This document shows positions 8,569 to 15,266 of a DNA stretch of 25,179 bases, piece by piece; positions within the stretch are counted from its first letter, which is position 1; each line of letters starts with the position of its first letter. The stretch comes from Rugosibacter sp. (lineage in GTDB: Bacteria > Pseudomonadota > Gammaproteobacteria > Burkholderiales > Rhodocyclaceae), in assembly GCA_030652715.1 (NCBI GenBank), contig JAUSQB010000472.1:1-25179 (forward strand). The letters run 5' to 3'. A program made the translations under genes and the position numbers. Under the pieces are notes generated by a model that did not search any database, was not told the origin of the DNA, and saw only the letters and a program-made list of their open reading frames with translations.

Positions 8569-8783
8569 GTGAACCGTCAGCGAATTAAAAAACGAATTTT
8601 CTTGCTCGTGGTATTTCCGCTGATTGCGGCTTGCACCTCGAATCCATCAAACAAGAAATAGGTACCGTTTCCGGCGCGGTAGTGGGAGGCATTGTCGGTA
8701 TTTCGTTGACCGGCAACTCAGCTGGCACCATTGGGGGTGCGGCGGCAGGAGCCTGTATCGGCAAGGAGTTGGAGCGGAGGTAA
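8569..8783 (+). pseudogene. Glycine-zipper lipoprotein gene with a frameshift
   Basis: A good ribosome binding site (AAGGAG, 8556-8561) precedes a GTG start at 8569. The first frame encodes a lipoprotein signal peptide (FPLIAAC, lipidated Cys22) and stops at 8659-8661 after 30 residues. The -1 frame then continues without a stop to 8783 and reads EIGTVSGAVVGGIVG, then GTIGGAAAGACIGKELERR. This is the glycine-zipper membrane segment that normally follows such signal peptides in small outer-membrane lipoproteins. Joining the halves needs one inserted base between 8635 and 8654. The gene is therefore a recent pseudogene, a sequencing or assembly error, or a programmed -1 frameshift near AACAAGAAATAG; no canonical slippery heptamer is present. 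It is the first gene after the sigma-54 promoter. Too short and split for a simple ORF search. Confidence 0.62.
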
Positions 8784-8854
8784 CGTTATCGATAGATTGA
8801 TTTTTTTTCCTGGCCGAGAGGATGCTCGGTAATCACTAGAGAAGGAGAAGTCGC

Positions 8855-9637
8855 ATGAAGAATCAATACGTAAAACAACTGTTAACAATGAGTACTATTT
8901 ATTTTGCTGCATCCGTAGCGATGGCTGCAGACGCAACAGCCACTGGAACGGCATCTGGCGCAGTTTCTACTGCTTCAGGCGGGACATCTGCAAGCTCGGA
9001 GTCTGCTGTGACTGGCGCTTTTTCCAGGCACGAGAGTGCTGCAGAAATGGCTGCTGCCAATCGCCTGGCGAGCGAGTTTGAGACACTTGCCGGATCCCGC
9101 GAGAATGCCATGAGTCTGGTCAAGGGGTTGCGTAACGGTACGTCAGTACCGCTGACACTGAGCGGTCAATCCGGGGCATCCGGTCGCCTTGTTTTCTCAC
9201 CGCCGACCCAACCGATGGGCTACGGTGAGGTCAGTCGTGCGTTGTCTTTAACCCGAGACAAATTAGCGGCACAAGGGATCAGCTATCCGACGCCAGAGCA
9301 ATTGCACACGGTGTTGATGGGTGGAGCCACGGTATCCGGCGCAGCGGGTACAGCCGGAGTGTTGCAACTTCGCAGTCAGGGCATGGGATGGAAGCAGATT
9401 GCTCAAAACCTTGATGTTAATCTCAAAGGTAATGATTTAGTAACCGATACACAAGCGTCTCCCCGGTCATTGGCTGTGACGGGGGGCGGTAGTGCCAATG
9501 CTAATGGCGAGGGTGTCGGTGTTAAAAGTCGGACTCAGATTGATGCTGGCGTCAGGACTGGAATTCTGCAAGGCAGTGGTGGTATCGGTATCGGTGGAGG
9601 AGTTAGTGCTGGCGGCGGCTTGGGACTTGGCCGCTAG
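8855..9637 (+). CDS. Secreted Ala/Gly/Ser-rich protein of unknown function
   Basis: 260 residues, with a clear Shine-Dalgarno (AAGGAG, 8842-8847, 7 bases before the ATG) and a Sec signal peptide probably cleaved after AMA (about residue 24). The mature N-terminus (25-50) is Ala/Thr/Ser/Gly-rich. The central part (about 60-190) is more structured, with MGYGEVSRALSLTRDKLA and LQLRSQGMGWKQIAQNL. The QGMGW-QIA segment recalls short secreted betaproteobacterial hypothetical proteins, but I cannot name a family. The C-terminal 25 residues are nearly pure Gly with Ile/Val/Leu and end in an Arg. The only cysteine-free, export-ready product behind the sigma-54 promoter, it is a likely output of the GlrK/GlrR system. 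Confidence 0.72.
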   Translation: MKNQYVKQLLTMSTIYFAASVAMAADATATGTASGAVSTASGGTSASSESAVTGAFSRHESAAEMAAANRLASEFETLAGSRENAMSLVKGLRNGTSVPLTLSGQSGASGRLVFSPPTQPMGYGEVSRALSLTRDKLAAQGISYPTPEQLHTVLMGGATVSGAAGTAGVLQLRSQGMGWKQIAQNLDVNLKGNDLVTDTQASPRSLAVTGGGSANANGEGVGVKSRTQIDAGVRTGILQGSGGIGIGGGVSAGGGLGLGR

Positions 9638-9767
9638 TCCTTGTTCTGGATAATTAATGCCACTGCCGTCATCGAGGCTGGCGTATCAGCGATGTCCGGG
9701 GCATCATCATCAGATCAGATATGCCGGTGCTGGGCTCCCACCCATATGGGGAATGCGAATGCCATGC

Positions 9768-9790
9768 GACGGTGAAGAGACATGACCGTC
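9768..9790. repeat. Short inverted repeat before the bactofilin gene
   Basis: GACGGT (9768-9773) and ACCGTC (9785-9790) form 6-base arms around 11 bases. It is the only structure of note in the 188-base gap between the secreted-protein gene and the bactofilin gene. Significance is uncertain. Confidence 0.25.
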
Positions 9791-9825
9791 CCATTGTTCT
9801 GTAACTATTTTGAAAAGGAAAACCT

Positions 9826-10419
9826 ATGCTTAAAACGTCGAATTTCATTACTAAGCCCGATGGATCGAGTAATTCACGGGGCTTGTTTGGCCGCTCATCA
9901 ACACCCATGCCCGACTCGGCGACGAAACCGGCTGTCGCCTCGACGCCACCCATTCCGACGCCGCCAGTATTGAGCACTGCGAATTCGACCCCCGCTAATC
10001 TATCGACTCCAGCCACGCAGCCAAAGTCTGAGACGGGTGTCGGCAATCGTCTGCTGGTGGGGCCCGATGTCAAGCTCAAGGGCGCAGAGATTCTTGATTG
10101 CGATACGCTGGTTGTGGAGGGGAGGGTCGAAGCGACCATGGACAGCCATATCATTCGTATTGCCGAACAGGGCATATTCTGCGGCACCGTGAGTATCGAT
10201 ACCGCAGAAATACATGGTAGCTTTGAGGGCGAACTCACTGCCCGAAGCCAGTTGATCATCCATGCGACCGGCCGCGTTACCGGCAAGATACGTTATGGAA
10301 AAATTTTGATTGAAGAAGGCGGACAAATCTGCGGGGACATTCAATCAACTGCTGCTGGCATGAGCCTCCCGAAGGTCAAAGTAGAGTCAGAAGCGGCGGT
10401 AATTGCAGCGCGGGCATAA
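9826..10419 (+). CDS. Bactofilin (polymer-forming cytoskeletal protein)
   Basis: 197 residues. Residues 1-75 are a disordered Pro/Thr/Ser-rich tail, followed by a bactofilin domain at about 76-175 (LLVGPDVKLKGAEILDCDTL, VEGRVEATM, GTVSIDTAEIHGSFEGELTA, GRVTGKIRYGKILIEEGGQI). The repeating beta-strand/turn pattern with G-x-V/I spacing is typical of the right-handed beta helix that polymerises into nucleotide-independent filaments at the inner face of the membrane. The domain is complete; the length is usual for proteobacterial members. An AAAAGG ribosome binding site (9813-9818) supports the ATG at 9826. Bactofilins act in localised cell-wall synthesis, stalks or polarity; which one applies here cannot be read from sequence. 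Confidence 0.9.
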   Translation: MLKTSNFITKPDGSSNSRGLFGRSSTPMPDSATKPAVASTPPIPTPPVLSTANSTPANLSTPATQPKSETGVGNRLLVGPDVKLKGAEILDCDTLVVEGRVEATMDSHIIRIAEQGIFCGTVSIDTAEIHGSFEGELTARSQLIIHATGRVTGKIRYGKILIEEGGQICGDIQSTAAGMSLPKVKVESEAAVIAARA

Positions 10420-10445
10420 GGTTTTGTTTATTGGCATATTCTGGC

Positions 10446-10484
10446 TATGGTCTATCTGGCTGCCCTATGCGTAGCCAGACCATA
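10446..10484. repeat. Imperfect stem-loop after the bactofilin gene
   Basis: TATGGTC and TGGCT (10446-10452, 10457-10461) pair with AGCCA and GACCATA (10473-10477, 10478-10484), leaving a 4-base bulge. An alternative 7-base pairing (CTGGCTA 10441-10447 with TAGCCAG 10472-10478) is mutually exclusive. There is no T-run, so it is not a classical terminator. Confidence 0.35.
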
Positions 10485-10522
10485 CAAAATGAGTCCTTGA
10501 TTTTGATGTAGTAAGACTGCAT

Positions 10523-10560
10523 ATTGACGGGTGTAGATGTTTGCACCCGTCAATTATTTT
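10523..10560 (+). terminator. Strong stem-loop with U-rich tail before lemA
   Basis: ATTGACGGGTG (10523-10533) pairs perfectly with CACCCGTCAAT (10544-10554) over 11 bp, followed by TATTTT. It could end bactofilin transcription or form a structured lemA leader. It lies only about 10 bases before the lemA ribosome binding site. A weak sigma-70-like promoter (TTGATT 10497-10502, CATATT 10520-10525, 17-base spacer) overlaps its left arm. Confidence 0.45.
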
Positions 10561-10572
10561 CAGGAGACTCAG

Positions 10573-11187
10573 ATGAAATTACGCATGGTGGCCTTGTTGT
10601 CATGTCTTGCCTTAATGCTTTCTGGTTGTGGCTACAACCAGGTGCAGGTAAACGATGAGCAGGTAAATGCTGCCTGGTCTGAGATACTTAACCAATATCA
10701 ACGGCGGGCGGATCTGGTTCCGAATCTGGTCGCTACTGTGCAAGGGTATGCTGCGCATGAGAAAGAAGTTCTCACGCGGGTAACCGAGGCGCGAGCCAGT
10801 GTTGCCGGTATGAAAGCTACACCTGAATTGATCAATGATGAAGCGGCTTTTGCTAAATTTCAGAAATCACAAAGCGAGTTGGGCGGTGCGCTGGCACGGC
10901 TTTTAGTGGTCGCTGAAAACTATCCAAACCTGAAAGCCGATGCGAGCTTTCGTGATTTGCAAGCGCAACTCGAAGGAACAGAGAACCGCATCACTGTCGC
11001 GCGTAATCGCTATATCAAATCGGTGCAGGATTACAACGTGTCAGTCCGCGTCTTTCCTAATAATTTAACGGCCATGGTGATGGGCTGGAAGCCCAAGGCG
11101 AACTTTACCGTTGAGAATGAAAAAGCCATTGCCACGCCACCGCGTGTGGAATTTGGTGTACCAGCACCTGTTGCGCCTGCCAATTAA
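10573..11187 (+). CDS. LemA family lipoprotein
   Basis: A 204-residue LemA-domain protein. The start is placed at 10573, not at the in-frame ATG at 10537, because AGGAG at 10562-10566 is correctly spaced and the upstream ATG falls inside a stem-loop. The N-terminus is a lipoprotein signal (LMLSGC, lipidated Cys19), followed by GYNQVQVNDEQVNAAWSEI and ILNQYQRRADLVPNLV, the hallmark of LemA proteins, and long helices (ENRITVARNRYIKSVQDYN). LemA genes usually stand beside TPM-domain genes, as here. The function is poorly defined; an envelope role at the periplasmic face is inferred. Confidence 0.9.
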   Translation: MKLRMVALLSCLALMLSGCGYNQVQVNDEQVNAAWSEILNQYQRRADLVPNLVATVQGYAAHEKEVLTRVTEARASVAGMKATPELINDEAAFAKFQKSQSELGGALARLLVVAENYPNLKADASFRDLQAQLEGTENRITVARNRYIKSVQDYNVSVRVFPNNLTAMVMGWKPKANFTVENEKAIATPPRVEFGVPAPVAPAN

Positions 11188-11192
11188 CGGCC

Positions 11193-12065
11193 ATGCTGAT
11201 AAAGCAGCTGCGATGGAGGCATGCATTGCTTATGGCGCTGCTGGCATTAGGCAGCCTGGCCGGGTTACTGCCTGTTGCCAGCGCGGCTGATGGCTTGCTG
11301 GCTCTGCCACCACTAACTCAGCGAGTGACCGATCTGACGGGTACCTTAAGCGAACCCCAGCGCGCTGCACTGGAGGTAAAGTTAAGTGCTTTCGAGCAGA
11401 AAAAGGGTGCACAAATCGCCGTGTTGCTAGCGCCGACTTTTCAACCGGAAAGTATCGAGCAGTTTGGCATACGTCTGGCCGATGCCTGGAAGATAGGCCG
11501 CCGGGGCATCGATGATGGTGTCATTCTACTCATTGCCAAAGATGACCGGCAGTTGCGCATCGAGGTGGGTTACGGGTTGGAAGGGGCGCTCAATGATGCG
11601 ACAGCGAAGCGCATTATCAGCGAAGTGATTACGCCGCGCTTTCGCGAGGGAGACTATGCAGGCGGTATTGATGCGGGGGTCATGGCCATGCAAACCGTTA
11701 TCGAGGGCGAGCCTTTGCCCCCGCCGAGTGCTGGTCTAGCTGCCAACACGGGTGGTCAGATTGAGGGTGGTTTGCTGCCTTTGCTGGCGGGGGCCGCGTT
11801 TTTTGCGCCGCTATTGAATCGCTTGCTGGGCTTGGGTGGCTCCTTGCTTGCCGCTGGCATCGGTGTGCTGATCGGTGGCTGGCTGCTGGGTTCGTGGCTT
11901 ATTGGTTTGGTGTTTGGCATTTTTGTTCTGTTCTTCTCTTTCATGCGCGGTGGGTTAGGTGGCGGCATGGGGGGCATGGGTGGTCGCTCTGGGGGATTGG
12001 GCGGCGGCGGTTTTAGCGGCGGCGGTGGCGGCTTTGGTGGCGGTGGCGCATCGGGGAGATGGTGA
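11193..12065 (+). CDS. TPM-domain membrane protein (YgcG-like)
   Basis: 290 residues. A cleavable signal peptide (about 1-31, VASAAD) precedes a periplasmic TPM domain (about 38-170; VTDLTGTLSEPQRAALEVKL, DDGVILLIAKDDRQLRIEVG, YGLEGALNDATAKRII). Hydrophobic segments at about 190-255 probably form two or three membrane helices, and the tail is almost pure Gly/Ser/Phe (GFSGGGGGFGGGGASGRW). This is the classic architecture of YgcG-type proteins, encoded next to LemA. It starts 5 bases after lemA. Bases 11426-11441 carry a copy of the dispersed motif. Confidence 0.9.
   Translation: MLIKQLRWRHALLMALLALGSLAGLLPVASAADGLLALPPLTQRVTDLTGTLSEPQRAALEVKLSAFEQKKGAQIAVLLAPTFQPESIEQFGIRLADAWKIGRRGIDDGVILLIAKDDRQLRIEVGYGLEGALNDATAKRIISEVITPRFREGDYAGGIDAGVMAMQTVIEGEPLPPPSAGLAANTGGQIEGGLLPLLAGAAFFAPLLNRLLGLGGSLLAAGIGVLIGGWLLGSWLIGLVFGIFVLFFSFMRGGLGGGMGGMGGRSGGLGGGGFSGGGGGFGGGGASGRW
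11426..11441 (+). repeat. Dispersed motif copy, G type with one mismatch
   Basis: GCTAGCGCCGACTTTT, 15 of 16 bases, inside the first TPM-domain gene, read there as LAPTF. Confidence 0.65.
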
Positions 12066-12066
12066 C

Positions 12067-12564
12067 ATGAATCTGCAACGCGTGATCACGCATTTGCTCA
12101 CCCCGGGATGGTTCGCGCAGCGCGTTTTTTGTCGTGCCGATCTAGCGGCAATTGAATCTGCTGTGGCAGCATCTGAAAAAAAACATCGCGGCGAGTTGCG
12201 GTTTGTATTTGAAGGGCCGTTGCCATGGTCTGCCCTATGGCGTGATTTGCCCGTGCGGCATCGAGCGGCTCAACTGTTTGCCCAGCTAGGCGTGTGGGAT
12301 ACAGAAGAAAACAGCGGCATCTTGATTTATGTGCAACTCATTGATCATCGAGTGGAAATTCTTGCCGACCGAGGTATTGCGCAATGCGTGCCGCAAGCTC
12401 AGTGGGATGCGTTGTGTCATGGCATGGAAGCCGCGTTTGGGCAAAAGGACTACCGTCGTGGTGTGCTGGAGGCTATCAGAAAAGCCAGCGAGTTATTGGT
12501 TCAGCACTTTCCGGCACGAAGAGAAAATCCGAATGAATTACCTGACAGACCTGCTCGACTATAA
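12067..12564 (+). CDS. Second TPM-domain protein, without signal peptide or membrane segment
   Basis: 165 residues from the ATG at 12067, one base after the previous stop. The open frame extends upstream to 11959, but that part overlaps the Gly-rich tail of the neighbour and is not likely coding. The sequence has TPM-like elements in the usual order: RGELRFVFEGPLPW, GILIYVQLIDHRVEILADRG, then DYRRGVLEAIRKASELL. There is no signal peptide or glycine tail, so the protein should be cytoplasmic or attached through its partner. Tandem TPM genes behind lemA occur in other proteobacteria and suggest one complex. Confidence 0.82.
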   Translation: MNLQRVITHLLTPGWFAQRVFCRADLAAIESAVAASEKKHRGELRFVFEGPLPWSALWRDLPVRHRAAQLFAQLGVWDTEENSGILIYVQLIDHRVEILADRGIAQCVPQAQWDALCHGMEAAFGQKDYRRGVLEAIRKASELLVQHFPARRENPNELPDRPARL

Positions 12565-12621
12565 CTTCGCCGATTTCAAGCAGTTTGGGCTTATGTGTTT
12601 GTTTTGTGCTTCACGGTCTAC

Positions 12622-13884
12622 TTACAGCGCGCCATCATCCAAGTGCGCGACATCGTCATGTTCTCGTTGATTTGCCTGATGGTGGCGCATCACCAGCCAC
12701 ATGATACTGATGACGAAAGCTGCAAGGATCGCAATGATCCAGTTGATTGAGAGTTGTATTCCCAGCAGGATGGAATACAGTGAAGTCATTACCAGAATGG
12801 ATAGGTTTTCATTAAAGTTTTGCACCGCAATGGAATGCCCGGCACCCATCAAAATATGTCCTCGATGCTGCAATAGAGCATTCATCGGCACCACAAAGAA
12901 ACCCGAGAGCATGCCAATAAAAAACAGCAGCAGCGACGCGATAACGGTGTTATCCACAAAAATCATGCTCATGACTACTACGCCCATAGCGATGCCTACG
13001 GGAATGACACGCACGGATTTGCGCAAAGTGACCATGCGTGCGGCCAGTACTGCACCAATGGCCACGCCAACGGCCACTACCCCTTGCAGCAAGGTGGCTT
13101 CCGAGAGATCCATGTTCAGAGCAGTTTTGGCCCAGTCCAGCACCAGAAACTGTAACGTTGCGCCTGCACCCCAAAACAAGGTGGTAACGGCCAGAGAAAT
13201 TCTTCCCAGTTTGTCTTTCCACAACAATTTAAAGCAATGAGTGAACTCGTGGATCAGGTAAATGGGGTTTTTCTTGATGGTCTTGTGATCAACTCCGGTA
13301 TCGGGTACATACAAATTAAAAAGCGCTGCTAGCAGATATAAGCCGCCCGTAACTGCCAGGCTTACTTCAGCGATGGTATCAATGCCGGTATTCATTAATG
13401 GAAAGTCAAATGCCAGCAGGCTGTGCGCAATATCCGGTTTGATCAACAGGCCTCCGAGCGTTACGCCAAGAATAATGGCCAGCACGGTGAGCCCTTCGAT
13501 CCAGCCGTTGGCAACCACCAACAGTCGGTGTGGCAGATATTCCGTCACGATGCCGTATTTGGCGGGCGAATAAGCTGCGGCGCCCAGTCCGACCACGGCA
13601 TAGGCCAGCAGTGGATGCACGTCAAAAAACATCAGGCCGCAGCCAAAAATCTTGATGCCATTGCTGATGAACATGACCCGCCATTTGGGCATGGAGTCAG
13701 CAAAAGCGCCGACAAAAGCCGCTAGCAGCACATAGGAAATGGTGAATGAGGTTTTAAGCAGCGGCGTGTATTCCGCCGGAGCCTGCATGGCGACCAGCAT
13801 GCCAATGGCAGCAATCAACAGGACATTGTCGGCCAGCGCAGAAAAAAACTGCGCGGCCATGATGATATAAAAACCTAACTTCAT
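12622..13884 (-). CDS. lplT: Lysophospholipid transporter LplT (MFS family)
   Basis: 420 residues on the minus strand, with about 12 membrane helices. LplT flips lysophospholipids inward across the inner membrane for reacylation. The N-terminus MKLGFYIIMAAQFFSALADN is close to the conserved LplT start (AQF-S-LADN-LL), so I place the start at 13884. The frame stays open to about 14106, but the extension is Pro/Arg-rich and unlike the family. Other MFS signs are KTSFTISYVLLAAFVGAFAD and PAKYGIVTEYLPHRLLVVANGW, the latter strongly LplT-like. No Aas acyltransferase gene is adjacent. It converges with the TPM genes (58-base gap) and diverges from alr. Confidence 0.92.
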   Translation of the reverse strand: MKLGFYIIMAAQFFSALADNVLLIAAIGMLVAMQAPAEYTPLLKTSFTISYVLLAAFVGAFADSMPKWRVMFISNGIKIFGCGLMFFDVHPLLAYAVVGLGAAAYSPAKYGIVTEYLPHRLLVVANGWIEGLTVLAIILGVTLGGLLIKPDIAHSLLAFDFPLMNTGIDTIAEVSLAVTGGLYLLAALFNLYVPDTGVDHKTIKKNPIYLIHEFTHCFKLLWKDKLGRISLAVTTLFWGAGATLQFLVLDWAKTALNMDLSEATLLQGVVAVGVAIGAVLAARMVTLRKSVRVIPVGIAMGVVVMSMIFVDNTVIASLLLFFIGMLSGFFVVPMNALLQHRGHILMGAGHSIAVQNFNENLSILVMTSLYSILLGIQLSINWIIAILAAFVISIMWLVMRHHQANQREHDDVAHLDDGAL

Positions 13885-14023
13885 GGATGGAGTGCGGGGG
13901 GGGCGCGAAGGGTGGGGTTGGGGTGTGCAGAAAAAAATCAGACACTGATCAGACACCGAGCGAAACACGCGACCGTGGTTAAAAGTTGCTGTTTTATAGC
14001 ACGAAAGATGTGGCAAGGGTATG

Positions 14024-14049
14024 ACGATCTTGCATGAGTGCAAGATCGT
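14024..14049. repeat. Perfect 11-bp inverted repeat in the lplT/alr divergent region
   Basis: ACGATCTTGCA (14024-14034) and TGCAAGATCGT (14039-14049) are separated by only TGAG. There is no T-run on either side. It lies in the 250-base gap between divergent lplT and alr, so it could be an operator or a stable RNA hairpin. I see no gene in this gap. Confidence 0.5.
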
Positions 14050-14134
14050 TGGCGCCAAGGTGAGCGGTTTTGTGATTGAATTGCGACCTTGACCCTGCTG
14101 TGTCATCCAGCGCTACTCATCCCTTATTGATCAC

Positions 14135-15235
14135 ATGTCCCGACCGATTCATGCGCGCCTTGATTGGGCTGCATTACGACACAACCATGCCAGGGTTCGC
14201 CAGGTGGCGAACCATTCGAACATTTGGAGTGTGATCAAGGCCAATGCCTACGGGCATGGCGTGCTGTCTGCAGCGCGTGCTTTAGAAGACGTGACCGATG
14301 GTTTTACGCTGATTGAAATCGACAGCGCCATCGCATTGCGCAAAGTCGGCATTCGTCAGCCGATTTTGCTGCTGGAAGGCTTTTATCAGGCAGACGAGTT
14401 GCCGCTCTTCGCCGAGTGGGAACTGACGCCTGTGCTGCATACGCTGTGGCAGGTGGATGCGCTGATTGCTGCAAAGTTGCATGTGCCCATATATCTAAAA
14501 CTTGATACCGGCATGCATCGGCTGGGTTTTACTGCCGATGAGTTTACGCAAGTGCTGGCGCGGCTTGAAGCTGCTGGCTGTGCCGCATCCATTACCGTGA
14601 TGACGCATTTTGCCGATGCGGATGAAGATCGTGGCATCGCCGAACAGATGCGCTGTTTGCGTGCCATGACAAATGGGCATGCGTTGCCGTTGTCCCTGGC
14701 CAATTCCGCCGCGCTGCTGCGCTTTCCTGAAAGTCATGCTGACTGGGTGCGGCCCGGCATCATGCTGTATGGCGCATCCCCTTTTCCGGCGCGGCAGAGC
14801 GCAGAATCGCTAGGCCTCAAACCCGTGATGACCTTGGCCAGCGAGCTGATCGGTGTGCGCGACATCGCGGCGGGCGACCGTGTGGGTTACGGTGGCACCT
14901 TTGTTGCCGAGCAGCCGATGCGTATCGGCATCGTCGCCTGCGGCTATGCGGACGGCTATCCGCGCCATGCGCCCACCGGCACGCCAGTACTGGTAGGCGG
15001 CCAGCGCACGCGCACTCTCGGTCGTGTGTCGATGGACAAGCTGTGCGTTGATCTCACTTACCTTGAGAAAGTCGGCGATGGTGAGACGGCGGCAACACCC
15101 GCCATTGGCACAAAAGTTACGCTCTGGGGCGAGGGATTACCTGCGGACGACGTGGCCACCGCTGCAGGCACCGTGGCGTATGAATTGTTTTGTGCGCTGG
15201 CCCCGCGTGTGCTCGTCATCGAAGTCGATGAATAA
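14135..15235 (+). CDS. alr: Alanine racemase
   Basis: 366-residue PLP enzyme that interconverts L- and D-alanine for peptidoglycan precursors. The PLP lysine is K35 in SVIKANAYGHG, near the N-terminus as usual. K122 in YLKLDTGMHRLGF corresponds to the carbamylated lysine, and the second catalytic base is Y252 in RVGYGGTF. The C-terminal beta domain includes GRVSMDKLCVDLT and KVTLWGEGLPADDVA. Length and motif order are standard for the biosynthetic enzyme and there is no signal peptide, so a periplasmic broad-specificity racemase is unlikely. radA follows after 31 bases and is probably cotranscribed. Confidence 0.96.
   Translation: MSRPIHARLDWAALRHNHARVRQVANHSNIWSVIKANAYGHGVLSAARALEDVTDGFTLIEIDSAIALRKVGIRQPILLLEGFYQADELPLFAEWELTPVLHTLWQVDALIAAKLHVPIYLKLDTGMHRLGFTADEFTQVLARLEAAGCAASITVMTHFADADEDRGIAEQMRCLRAMTNGHALPLSLANSAALLRFPESHADWVRPGIMLYGASPFPARQSAESLGLKPVMTLASELIGVRDIAAGDRVGYGGTFVAEQPMRIGIVACGYADGYPRHAPTGTPVLVGGQRTRTLGRVSMDKLCVDLTYLEKVGDGETAATPAIGTKVTLWGEGLPADDVATAAGTVAYELFCALAPRVLVIEVDE
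15066..15083 (-). repeat. Dispersed motif copy, T type (CACCATCGCCGACTTTCT)
   Basis: Minus-strand copy inside alr. All 18 bases are identical to the intergenic copy at 18870. Confidence 0.65.
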
Positions 15236-15266
15236 ACTGAGTCAATAAATCGAGAATCACAAAAAA

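Noticed and set aside
10432..10447. Sigma-54-like TGGCAT...GGCT after the bactofilin gene
   Set aside because: The GG-to-GC spacing is one base short; sigma-54 promoters do not tolerate this well.
11959..12066. Longer start for the second TPM gene
   Set aside because: The extension is the out-of-frame reading of the Gly-rich tail of the preceding gene; the ATG at 12067 follows that stop directly.
12532..12670. ORF starting MNYLTDLLDYNFADFKQFGL at the end of the second TPM gene, with a hydrophobic continuation in another frame
   Set aside because: It overlaps the TPM gene and runs antisense into the lplT C-terminus, whose sequence looks genuine. Hydrophobic frames opposite charged helices are common shadows, and the ribosome binding site is weak.
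13885..14106. Upstream extension of the lplT reading frame
   Set aside because: The extension is Pro/Arg-rich, contains the palindrome at 14024 and is unlike the LplT family, whose conserved start fits 13884.
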